Assembly: GCA_002328185.1 (NCBI GenBank)
Contig: DCWQ01000070.1
Location: 1 to 13,001, forward strand
DNA from: Dehalococcoidia bacterium UBA2158
GTDB taxonomy: Bacteria; Chloroflexota; Dehalococcoidia; Lucifugimonadales; UBA3495
DNA: 13,001 nt
Direction: 5' to 3'
Shown here: piece after piece, positions 1-6,811 of the stretch
Layout: each line of letters opens with the position of its first letter
Numbering within the stretch: the first letter of the stretch is position 1
The notes under the pieces: model-generated
Database searches by the model: none
The model's input: only the letters and a program-made list of their open reading frames with translations
Told to the model about the DNA's origin: nothing
Position numbers and translations under genes: made by a program

Positions 1-2
1 CC

Positions 3-506
3 TACTGCGTGGCCGAGAACGAAGAGGCCAACCCGTGGGAGCCGCTCCACATCGAGCGTGGCTTCAGAGTCGATCAAAGCACCGTGACCGTGCTGGCCGG
101 CGAGCCGCCCCACAACATCAACGACCACTCGGGCAGCACAGCCGAAGACATCCTGACCATCATCTCAGGGGCTATATCCATCACTGGTGCCAACAACGCC
201 TACACCGGCGGTGAGACCCTGCTGGCCCTGGGCCCTGAACACGCGGCAACCATCGCCAGCGACGGCTTTGGCAAGCGTGAGATCAGGGAATGGCTGCACC
301 AGAACGCCCGCATCCCGCTGGAGCGGTATACCCACGAGACCATGATGGAGCGGTTCCAGAAGATACCCGATGGCCCCGTGCCTATGGTCGTGGACCCGGA
401 CCTGCTTATGATCATCGTCCTGGGCGGCCCCGGCAAGCATTCTTCCTGGGTGCCCACCTTCGGCGGCTCTACCCATTCGGCTACCAGGGAGATACAGCGG
501 GTTTGA
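3..506 (+). CDS. C-terminal part of an unrecognised conserved protein (5' end outside window)
   Basis: The reading frame is open from the first bases of the window (codons from position 3) to a TGA at 504-506, so the gene starts upstream. The GTG at 9 is an internal Val codon in this view, because nothing around it looks like a start. About 167 residues are visible. They include an early GEPPHNINDH stretch, a central LALGPEHAATIASDGFGK stretch and a terminal GGPGKHSSWVPTFGG stretch rich in Gly, His and Ser. No signal peptide or membrane segment is seen in this part. From memory, proteins with the terminal GGPGKHS-type motif occur in Chloroflexota near UGSC-type (seleno)proteins, but I cannot assign a reaction. 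The frame is clean and the composition matches the neighbours, so it is a real gene. Its function is unknown. Confidence 0.75.
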   Translation, partial: YCVAENEEANPWEPLHIERGFRVDQSTVTVLAGEPPHNINDHSGSTAEDILTIISGAISITGANNAYTGGETLLALGPEHAATIASDGFGKREIREWLHQNARIPLERYTHETMMERFQKIPDGPVPMVVDPDLLMIIVLGGPGKHSSWVPTFGGSTHSATREIQRV

Positions 507-609
507 TTTGCCATGGCGCAAAATGATTGCCGACCCCTGTCCGCTCGTCCTGGGTTGAACAAACGCCACCTGGGAAGGGGAATCCATGTAGCGACAATCC
601 CAGTCAAGC

Positions 610-633
610 GGGGCGGGTTAAAAAACCCGCGCC
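610..633. repeat. Palindromic intergenic hairpin (REP-like)
   Basis: The arms GGGGCGGGTT (610-619) and AACCCGCGCC (624-633) pair over ten positions with one mismatch and leave an AAAA loop. It lies in the gap after the first gene. No T-run follows on either strand, so it is not a classical terminator. Short GC-rich intergenic palindromes of this kind are often dispersed repeats, and I infer that class here. It could also stabilise the 3' end of the upstream transcript. Confidence 0.55.
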
Positions 634-720
634 TACGGTTACCGATGGTCTAAGTCATTCGCTTGAATCACGACTGGTCTGAATATTCCAGAAGTAGAAA
701 TATCCAGTAATCATCGTTGA

Positions 721-749
721 TTGACGCATCTATGCTCACAAACTAAACT
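721..749 (+). promoter_or_regulatory. Sigma-70-type promoter of the VOC gene
   Basis: A TTGACG -35 box (721-726), a 17-base spacer and a TAAACT -10 box (744-749) match the vegetative consensus at five and four of six positions. Transcription would begin near 756, giving a leader of about 28 bases before the ATG at 784. The layout argues against translation starting at the in-frame TTG at 721, which is part of the -35 box. Confidence 0.6.
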
Positions 750-783
750 TTTTGGGAAAGTCGTTGCTGTAAAGGGGTCATGT

Positions 784-1344
784 ATGTCGAACAAAGGATT
801 CTCCCACATTGGACTCTCCACCCTAGATCTGGACAAAACCAGGGAGTTCTACGAGACCACGCTGGGTTTCAAAGTTGTGCGCTGCGACATCATCAAGATC
901 AAAGAGGGCGGAAACATCCGCCACATGTTCATCGAAGTCGGCCGTGACCAATTGATCGCCTTCATGGAGCCGAACAATGTGGACGCCATACCGGCCAACT
1001 ACGACGCCGGCATCAACGAGGGACTGGGCGTCCCTGGGCCTTTCTACCACTTCGCATTCGAGGCTGGCTCGGTCCCGGCGCTTGAGGCCAAGCGTCTGGA
1101 GTTGATCGGCAAAGGTCTGACGGTCACCGACGTGGTTGACCACGAGTGGGCCAAGTCCATCTACCTCAAGGACCCCAACGGCATCTCCCTGGAGTTCTGC
1201 TGCCTAACCCGGGACGTCGGCAACGAAGACGATGTCACCATGCAGGAACGGGCCGAAGTGTCCATCGAGAAGTGGCTCGGAGACAATTACATCAACATGC
1301 GAATCAGTTCAAGGGTTGAAGAACCAGCCCTCGCCGACGATTAG
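784..1344 (+). CDS. VOC-superfamily (glyoxalase/dioxygenase-like) metalloprotein
   Basis: This is a 186-residue member of the vicinal-oxygen-chelate superfamily, which includes glyoxalase I, extradiol dioxygenases and methylmalonyl-CoA epimerase. The opening GFSHIGLS, the LDKTREFYETTLGF helix and the late KDPNGISLEF strand are family hallmarks. Candidate metal ligands are His8, Glu62, His89 (FYHFAFE) and Glu137, which give the usual paired beta-alpha-beta-beta-beta site. The ATG at 784 was chosen because AAAGGGG (771-777) sits six bases ahead of it and a promoter lies at 721-749. The frame extends upstream to TTG 721, but that would put the start inside the promoter. A charged tail of about 45 residues follows the VOC fold. 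It is a single-gene unit ended by TAG and the terminator at 1372. It is probably cytoplasmic, and its substrate cannot be told from sequence. Confidence 0.88.
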   Translation: MSNKGFSHIGLSTLDLDKTREFYETTLGFKVVRCDIIKIKEGGNIRHMFIEVGRDQLIAFMEPNNVDAIPANYDAGINEGLGVPGPFYHFAFEAGSVPALEAKRLELIGKGLTVTDVVDHEWAKSIYLKDPNGISLEFCCLTRDVGNEDDVTMQERAEVSIEKWLGDNYINMRISSRVEEPALADD

Positions 1345-1371
1345 TCCCCGCCGGAAAAAATCCTAAACCAG

Positions 1372-1397
1372 CCCCCGTCGACAGGCGGGGGTTTTTT
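1372..1397 (+). terminator. Rho-independent terminator after the VOC gene
   Basis: CCCCCGTC (1372-1379) pairs with GGCGGGGG (1384-1391) through an eight-pair stem containing one G-T pair. The loop has four bases, and a run of six T follows (1392-1397). It lies 27 bases after the stop codon and just ahead of the next gene, so the MetE-like gene at 1415 probably has separate transcription or depends on readthrough. Confidence 0.9.
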
Positions 1398-1414
1398 ATT
1401 AGCTAGGAGCAAAT

Positions 1415-2476
1415 ATGGATGGTAATTTTCTAGGCACCACGGTGGTCGGCAGCTATCCCCAACCCGATTGGCTGATCGACCGGGAGGCGCTGTCCCACGT
1501 TGTGCCCAGGGTGCGGCAAACCGGCCTCTGGCGAGTTTCAGATGAGCACCTGGAGGGCGCCCAAGACGATGCCACCCTGCTGGCCATCGCTCAGATGGAA
1601 CGGGCCGGCGTGGAGTTGATCACCGACGGGGAGATCAGGCGGGAGAGCTATTCCAACCGGTTCGCCACCGCCCTGGATGGGTTCGACATCGAGAATCCCG
1701 GCCAGGTCACGGGTAGGAGCGGCCAGCCTACCATCGTGCCCAGGGTTGTGGGCCCCATCAAGCGAAACCGGCCGGTGCAGGTGAGGGATGTGGAATTCTT
1801 GCGAGCCAACACAGACCGACGCATCAAGGCGACCGTCCCTGGCCCGTTCACCATGGCCCAGCAGGCCCAGAACGACCACTACCCGGACCGGGCGTCGCTG
1901 GCCATGGACTATGCCGTGGCCGTGAACCAAGAAGTGAAAGCCCTGTTCGCTGCCGGCGCCGACGTCGTCCAGTTGGACGAGCCGTGGCTCCAGGCCCACG
2001 CCGGCGACGCCAGGGAGTTCGGTGTCCAGGCCATCAACAAAACCCTGGAAGGCGTGACCGGGACCACCGGCCTGCACCTGTGCTTCGGCTATGCGGCCGT
2101 GGTGAAAACCTAGGCCTCTGAGTACGATTTCTTGGTCGAACTAGACGACTCCGTAGTAGACATGATCTCGATCGAAGCTGCCCAACCAGGCCTAAACCTG
2201 TCGGTCTTGGGCAAACTTCCCAGCAAGACGATGGTCGTGGGCGTGTTGGACCTGGAGGATGGGGCCGTTGAGACTCCAGAAGCTGTCGCGGCCAGGGTCA
2301 GAGAAACCCTGAAATACCTGCCGCCAGAACAATTGATGCTGGCCCCCGACTGCGGCATGAAATACCTTCCGCGTGACGTGGCGTTCGGCAAGCTGCAGGC
2401 TTTGGTGGAGGGGGTGGAGTTGGTTAGGGCGGAGTTGCGGTTATCTCCCTCGTCATTCCGGCGAAGGCCGGAATGA
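1415..2476 (+). pseudogene. MetE-like (cobalamin-independent methionine synthase family) gene interrupted by an in-frame TAG
   Basis: The ATG at 1415 follows GGAG (1406-1409). The product resembles the short C-terminal-type MetE family, which transfers methyl groups through a zinc-bound thiol. Codon 233 (2111-2113) is TAG, and the same frame continues without shift to 2476 with strong family character (IEAAQPGLNLSVL, then APDCGMKYLPRDVAFG). The expected zinc ligands are split by the stop: His221 and Cys223 (GLHLCFGYA) lie before it, Glu254 and Cys313 after it. A product ending at codon 232 would therefore lack half the site. In relatives I remember a VVKDKPSGY-like stretch here, so TAG may replace a Lys AAG by one base change. 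The last eleven residues are encoded by a palindromic repeat (see 2449-2480). Most likely this is a young pseudogene. Readthrough or a sequence error remains possible. Confidence 0.82.
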
Positions 2477-2480
2477 CGAG
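2449..2480. repeat. Perfect palindromic repeat with 14-base arms overlapping the end of the MetE-like gene
   Basis: CTCGTCATTCCGGC (2449-2462) and GCCGGAATGACGAG (2467-2480) are exact reverse complements around a GAAG loop. CGTCATTCC-type palindromes are familiar dispersed intergenic repeats in several bacterial groups. A related copy lies at 2570-2600. The TGA stop of the MetE-like frame (2474-2476) lies inside the right arm. Confidence 0.85.
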
Positions 2481-2487
2481 AAAAACC

Positions 2488-2511
2488 CCCTCTCCCATGC
2501 TTGGGAGAGGG
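2488..2511. repeat. Second palindromic element with 10-base arms
   Basis: CCCTCTCCCA (2488-2497) and TGGGAGAGGG (2502-2511) form a perfect ten-pair stem with a TGCT loop. GTTAGGCTGAGGGCAACGG follows directly. The CCCTCTCCC...GGGAGAGGGTTAGG pattern looks like a dispersed repeat unit of its own and differs from the neighbouring CGTCATTCC element. No T-run follows on either strand, so a terminator role is unlikely. Confidence 0.7.
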
Positions 2512-2569
2512 TTAGGCTGAGGGCAACGGCTCTCCGTAAGTCATTCGGCGGCTCATAAATGCGGTTTGC

Positions 2570-2600
2570 CTGGATCCCGGCCTTCGCTGGAATGACGAAC
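2570..2600. repeat. Diverged copy of the CGTCATTCC palindrome
   Basis: Read on the - strand, this segment contains CGTCATTCCAGCGAAGGCCG, which matches the first 20 bases of the 2451-2480 element with one change. It continues GGATCCAG, so the distal arm has diverged. With the elements at 2449 and 2488 it makes up most of the gap between the two convergent genes (2477-2622), where I see no gene. Confidence 0.7.
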
Positions 2601-2622
2601 GTTGGTCATGGCAGATCCCAAC

Positions 2623-2665
2623 AAAAAAGCCCCGGTCGCTCCGCTTGTGGGAGGACCGGGGCTTT
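2623..2665 (-). terminator. Rho-independent terminator of the gamma-glutamyltransferase gene
   Basis: On the - strand AAAGCCCCGGTC pairs with GACCGGGGCTTT over twelve bases. A short inner CTCC/GGAG stem extends it, and T's run from 2628 down to 2623. It begins about 18 bases past the TAA at 2684-2686. The stem is symmetric enough to slow + strand transcription too, but the T-run favours the - strand. Confidence 0.88.
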
Positions 2666-2683
2666 GGTTTGTGAAATTGGGGC

Positions 2684-4486
2684 TTATAGGCCCATGGCGT
2701 AGCAGGCGCGGCGGGGGTCGGCGCCGGTGCTTAAGTTGCCGGTTTTGGGGTCTCGGACAGACACGGTGGCGCCCAGACCGCAGTTGGCGGCCCGGCCGAT
2801 CTCGTGTCCCCTGGCCCTCAGGGCGTCGGCGGTGCTTTCCGCGATGCCGCCTTCAAGCTCCAATTTTCCGGGATAGTAATTGTGGGGGTAGAAGGAATTC
2901 TCGACGCTCGCGGTTGCGAAGCGAGGCGTTTCCACCGCCAACTGGGGGTCCATGCCAAAGACCAGCGAATTCAGGATGAGCTGAACATTGGCCTGGGCCT
3001 GGTTGTCGCCGCCGGGGCAGCCGATGGTCATCACCGTCTGGCCGTCCTTGCGGGCCATGTAGTTGATCAGGGTGGTGCGGGGCCGCTTCCCCGGCTCAAC
3101 CACGTTGGGATGGCCTTCCTCGCAGTTGAACATCTCGATACGGGTGCTGAGCGCGCAGCCAAGCTCCGGGAAGAACACCGACTTCACGAACGCGCCGCCG
3201 CTGATGGTGCCGTTGACCATATTCCCTTGGTCATCTATGACTGAAACGTGGGTCGTGCCCTCATGATTCGAGTCTTCGGACGACCCGTTGCTGAACGCGG
3301 CTACGCTGGCTGGCGCAGGGACGCGGCCGCTACCTTGGGAGTATTTCCAAGGGTCGCCGGGGGCTGCCTGCTCGGGCAGCGCGCGCTCCGGGTCGATCAG
3401 TCCAACCCGGTCGGCGGCATATTCCTTGGATACCAGGCCGTCGAGGGGGACCTCGGCGTACTCCGGGTCGGCGTAGTAGGCCTCGCGGTCTCCGAACACC
3501 AGCTTCAAGGCTTCGGTGACCGTGTGGATGTACTCGGGGCTGTTGTGGCCCATGGCTCTGAGGTCGAAGTGCTCCAGTAGGTTCAACGTTTGCTGGACCA
3601 TGGGGGCCTGGGTCCAGGTGTCGTGGCCAAGTATCTCGTGACCTTTGAACGTGCTAGAAACCGGCTCTCCGTACAAGGCCTCGTAGCTGGCCAGGTCTTC
3701 CATGGAGATAATGCCGCCGACCTTAGCCGAGGAATCGACGATGGTCTTGGCAACGGAGCCCTTGTAGAAGACGTCCCGCGCTGCCTGAAGTCCGGCCAGG
3801 CGGTCACTAGGGACTGCGGCTGCCGACATGGCTTTCAGGGTGTTGGCCAGGCCCGGCTGGACCAGAGTATCGCCAGCCTTAGGCAGTTCTCGATTGTTAT
3901 AGAACACGTCCCAGCCGCCGGGGGGATAGTTGTCGAACTGGGTGGCGGTGTTGGCGTTCTTCAAGCGGTTGAGCATGTACTCGTAGTGAGGGATGCCATT
4001 CTCAGCGTAGTCGATGGCCGGGGCCAAGACCTCGTCGATGGTCATGCTGCCGTAGCGCTCAAGAATGGAGACGTACGCCGCGACGATACCCGGGATTGTG
4101 AAGGATAGGTGGGCATCCTTGCCGGGGCCGGTGGGGATGCGCTCGAACCCCTGTGACTTATAGAAATCCGCCGTGGCCTTGCCAGGCGCTGTGCCCTGTC
4201 CGCTGAGGGAAAGGACCTCGTCTCCGGCCGCGTCGTAGAGCATGAACACGCCCTCAGCTGCAAGAGAGTAGGAGGCGATGGGCTCGATGACCGCGGCCGC
4301 GAAACCGGCGGCGACCATGGCGTCGAAGGCGTTCCCGCCTTTCAGGAGCATCCGCATCCCGGCCATGGAGGTCAGATAGTGACCGCTGGAGATCACGCCT
4401 TTGGTCGATCGGACCACCGGACGCCCGGTGTCGGGAAGCGTGTAATCGCCTTGTTCCAGTTCTAGCATCGTTTGATCTTGGGCCAT
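2684..4486 (-). CDS. ggt: Gamma-glutamyltransferase-family Ntn-hydrolase
   Basis: This 600-residue protein has the family's usual length and is made as a precursor that cleaves itself before a catalytic Thr. The site is Thr411 in HEGTTHVSVIDDQGNMVNGT, giving a large part of about 410 residues and a small part of 190. The oxyanion loop is GCPGGDNQAQ (489-498). The substrate loop EPGKRPRTTL has Thr471-Thr472 where E. coli Ggt has two Ser. Near residues 94-101 the usual Arg-bearing loop reads SGQGTAP, so the Arg that holds the gamma-glutamyl carboxylate in E. coli (Arg114) appears absent. There is no signal peptide, unlike periplasmic Ggt, so it is probably cytoplasmic. The start ATG has only a weak AAGAG ahead. 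The 132-base gap from the broken redoxin gene permits co-transcription. The family call is firm. True glutathione activity is doubtful. Confidence 0.9.
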   Translation of the reverse strand: MAQDQTMLELEQGDYTLPDTGRPVVRSTKGVISSGHYLTSMAGMRMLLKGGNAFDAMVAAGFAAAVIEPIASYSLAAEGVFMLYDAAGDEVLSLSGQGTAPGKATADFYKSQGFERIPTGPGKDAHLSFTIPGIVAAYVSILERYGSMTIDEVLAPAIDYAENGIPHYEYMLNRLKNANTATQFDNYPPGGWDVFYNNRELPKAGDTLVQPGLANTLKAMSAAAVPSDRLAGLQAARDVFYKGSVAKTIVDSSAKVGGIISMEDLASYEALYGEPVSSTFKGHEILGHDTWTQAPMVQQTLNLLEHFDLRAMGHNSPEYIHTVTEALKLVFGDREAYYADPEYAEVPLDGLVSKEYAADRVGLIDPERALPEQAAPGDPWKYSQGSGRVPAPASVAAFSNGSSEDSNHEGTTHVSVIDDQGNMVNGTISGGAFVKSVFFPELGCALSTRIEMFNCEEGHPNVVEPGKRPRTTLINYMARKDGQTVMTIGCPGGDNQAQANVQLILNSLVFGMDPQLAVETPRFATASVENSFYPHNYYPGKLELEGGIAESTADALRARGHEIGRAANCGLGATVSVRDPKTGNLSTGADPRRACYAMGL

Positions 4487-4533
4487 TATTTACTCTTGGG
4501 ACTCCTGGCGAGATTCTTGTTGGTTGTTGTATC

Positions 4534-4559
4534 GGTGAGGAGCTCCGTTGTGCCTCACC
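4534..4559. repeat. Small inverted repeat upstream of the gamma-glutamyltransferase gene
   Basis: GGTGAGG (4534-4540) and CCTCACC (4553-4559) are exact reverse complements separated by twelve bases. It lies between the end of the redoxin remnant (4619) and the ATG at 4486. There is no T-run. It could be a weak 3'-end hairpin or an operator-like site, and nothing in the sequence decides between them. Confidence 0.3.
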
Positions 4560-4618
4560 CAGCACGAACAATGTTACCAGCACCGGCGGCGGTTGAACAC
4601 CTAACCCGGCTACGGCCC

Positions 4619-5730
4619 CTAGGAGTGCGCGCCAAAGGTGAACGCGAAAACGGCGAAATCGTCAGAGTTGGCGCTGAGTTTCAACTCATGTTCGCCGAAC
4701 TCGGGCAGAGCGACCACCTGGTACATGAGGCACCGGTCCCCGTGAAAAAACTGCGCCCATCAGCAGTGGCCAGGTCGGCGCCGGCCACCGACGGATCTAA
4801 CGGACGACCGTCAATAGTTACCTGCACTCCGAAAGACGCCGTCTTCTCTGGGTCGATCACGGCATTGACGCTGGTCCCGGTGAACTTTAGAGCGATGTAG
4901 TCCTCGTAATTCTCGGTCTGCCTGGCGTGGCGGATAGCCTCCTTATCTTTGAGCCAAGTGCCTTGGAGGTAGAACCGGTTTCTCTGGTGGCTCAAACTAT
5001 CATGGTACTTGATGGTCTGTTCTCCGCCCTGGTAGTACTGGATCGGCCCGCATAGCCGCCGTCGTACTGCCTGTTTCTCCTCGTCCCGCCGTATAGCTCC
5101 CTGGTGACTTGGCGATAGCTGCCTAATTCGGTAATTTTCGACTCTTCGGCGGGCAGCCCTTCGGGAATCCCGGACAGATCAGCGCTTGCCTGAACCAAGA
5201 GCTGGCGTATCTGGCTCTCGGTTTCGTCATAGGTGCCAACTCCGAAATGGTTGTATCGTATTGTGTCCTCTGCGTCCACCAGGTATTTGGCGGGCCAGAA
5301 CCGGTTGTGGAAAGGCCGCCATGTCTTGAAGTCGTTGTCCCGGGCAATAGGGTATTCCAGGCCGAAATCCTGGACGTTCTGGGTCACGTCCTCGGTCAGC
5401 ATTTCAAACTCGAACTCGGGGGAGTGCACCCCGACGATCACCAACCCCTTGGATGCGTATTTGGCGTGCCAGTCCTTCAGGTGTGGCATGGTTCGGATGC
5501 AGTTGACGCAGGTGTAGGTCCAAGAATCTACCAGCACAACCTGGCCCTGCAACTCCTCCGTGGTCAGAGGCGGTGAGTTGATCCAGTTGGCGATGCCCTT
5601 GAACTCAGGCGCCTTGGAAGCCGCTACCGAGGCTATCGTTAGGCCAAAAAATGGCTGTGATCAGAGCGCCGGCGGCGATAACCACGACGGCGATTTTGAG
5701 AAAGCCTCCCTTCAAGTGCGTTCCCCTCAT
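4619..5730 (-). pseudogene. DipZ/TlpA-like membrane-anchored redoxin, broken by three apparent frameshifts
   Basis: Joined across three frame changes, the - strand encodes about 370 residues. It starts MRGTHLKGGF (ATG at 5728-5730), followed by one hydrophobic segment (KIAVVVIAAGALITAIF). A thioredoxin-like domain follows with the redox motif WTYTCVNCIRTMPHL. The C-terminal domain (NRFYLQGTW, ENYEDYIALKF, SANSDDFAVFAFTFGAHS, TAG at 4619-4621) resembles the one in mycobacterial DipZ. Such proteins are extracytoplasmic thiol-disulfide enzymes. Breaks: one extra base in the A6 run at 5646-5651; one base lost near 5050-5051, where the next frame resumes GPIQYYQGGEQ; one base lost in the A6 run at 4745-4750. 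Two breaks are in homopolymers, so sequencing error is an alternative, but long neighbouring genes are intact. I judge it a probable pseudogene. The longest surviving piece (4992-5552) holds the CXXC domain without the anchor. Confidence 0.82.
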
Positions 5731-5836
5731 ACAAACATACGCTAAACCTGAATCTCTCAGATTGAACTGATCACGGGGTCTTCGGGATTTCGTGGACTAC
5801 AAAGCGGCGTTCTTAGAGCGTCAACCGATTTGCTTG

Positions 5837-5865
5837 TTGACGCGGTCAGATGTCGCTCCTACACT
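5837..5865 (+). promoter_or_regulatory. Sigma-70-type promoter of the amidohydrolase/MBL unit
   Basis: TTGACG (5837-5842), a 17-base spacer and TACACT (5860-5865) form a good vegetative promoter. The -35 box and spacing are identical to the promoter at 721. It lies in the 196-base gap between the divergent redoxin remnant and the amidohydrolase gene and predicts a leader of about 55 bases. I see nothing else certain in this gap. Confidence 0.6.
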
Positions 5866-5926
5866 GCTAGCAAGAAATCGCAGAGCAGCTTAAAGACTGG
5901 CATTTCTAGTCAAAGAGAGAAGAACT

Positions 5927-6772
5927 ATGGCGTTAACGATCGACGTACAAGTACATGCTTACGAGCGAGACCATCCGGGGCGTCCTTGGGCCGGATTCTT
6001 GCAGGGTCCGGAACAGGTTACCGGTGACGACATGATTGCAGCGATGGACGCTGTCGGTGTCGACGGCGCGATATTGATCTCGCCGTTCAGTCTGTATCGA
6101 TATGACGCCAGCTATGCGCAAGAGGTCTATGGGAAGCATCCGGGGAAGTTCGGTCTCATCAAGCCGTTCGATCCTTCGTCGGACACCATTACCGACGATG
6201 TGGCGGAATGGGCGGCGACACCGGGTGTGGTCGGGGCCCGCATCATGCTCACAGCCGGTGAGTTCGAAGGAGACCACCCTGGTCTCAATGCAATAATGGC
6301 CGCCGGTGGCAAAGCCGGAATCCCCGTTAATGTGATGGCTTCGGGGAAGCTACCGCTGCTGGGCAAACTGGCAGGCCGGAACCCCAACACCCAGATCATC
6401 ATCGACCATCTGGGCCTGCCCCAACCCTTCCTGCCGCCGGCGCCGCCGGAGCCCTGGGCTGACCTGGCCAACGTGGTTGCGCTGGCGGCACACGACAACG
6501 TTGCCATCAAGATCTCTGGGGCCGGCACCCTGTCTCACCAACCTTTCCCGTATCCCGACATCTGGGAGCCCATGGGCAAGATATTTCAAGCCTTCGGCTT
6601 GGACCGCTGCCTGTGGGGCACCGACTGGACGCGGGCAGTGGAATTGCTGAACTACGAACAGGGCGTAGAGGCCTTCCGGGTCACTGACACGCTCTCGGAT
6701 TCCGAGCGTGAAACACTCATGGGCGGGACCCTCACCAAGATCTACAAATGGTCGCCTAGCGCAGGTGGCTAA
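5927..6772 (+). CDS. Amidohydrolase-family TIM-barrel hydrolase (amidohydro-rel type)
   Basis: This 281-residue cytoplasmic protein belongs to the amidohydrolase-2 type, whose members include decarboxylases and lactone or amide hydrolases. The first strand carries DVQVHAYE (Asp6, Gln8, His10), so the usual HxH pair is QxH. Later metal or catalytic candidates are His161 in QIIIDHLGLPQ and Asp233 in LWGTDWTR, the classical last-strand Asp. Length is normal and the frame is intact. The ATG follows a purine-rich AAAGAGAGAAG ribosome site. It is the first gene of a pair, since the MBL-fold gene starts 39 bases after its TAA, which suggests co-transcription from the promoter at 5837. The pairing hints at consecutive hydrolytic steps on one substrate, but the substrate is unknown. 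The family is secure and the reaction is open. Confidence 0.88.
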   Translation: MALTIDVQVHAYERDHPGRPWAGFLQGPEQVTGDDMIAAMDAVGVDGAILISPFSLYRYDASYAQEVYGKHPGKFGLIKPFDPSSDTITDDVAEWAATPGVVGARIMLTAGEFEGDHPGLNAIMAAGGKAGIPVNVMASGKLPLLGKLAGRNPNTQIIIDHLGLPQPFLPPAPPEPWADLANVVALAAHDNVAIKISGAGTLSHQPFPYPDIWEPMGKIFQAFGLDRCLWGTDWTRAVELLNYEQGVEAFRVTDTLSDSERETLMGGTLTKIYKWSPSAGG

Positions 6773-6811
6773 CATCTACACACTGTTACGAGATTGCGAG
6801 GATTGTTCGAT

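Noticed and set aside
2111..2113. Genome-wide stop-codon reassignment or pyrrolysine use to explain in-frame stops
   Set aside because: TAG, TAA and TGA all occur inside broken genes, and all three also end intact genes here (TAG for VOC and CoA-transferase, TAA for gamma-glutamyltransferase and glycerol kinase, TGA for the first gene). No pyl gene is present.
2488..2511. CCCTCTCCCA hairpin as a terminator of the MetE-like gene
   Set aside because: It is followed by GTTAGG and not by T's, and it resembles a dispersed repeat.
2602..2979. 125-codon + strand open frame
   Set aside because: It covers the terminator and the 3' end of the opposite-strand gene. The translation is Arg- and Gly-rich low-quality sequence typical of a shadow frame.
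3590..4108. 172-codon open frame on the + strand inside the gamma-glutamyltransferase gene
   Set aside because: It is an antisense shadow of a gene with clear motifs. It has no convincing ribosome site and no recognisable protein features.
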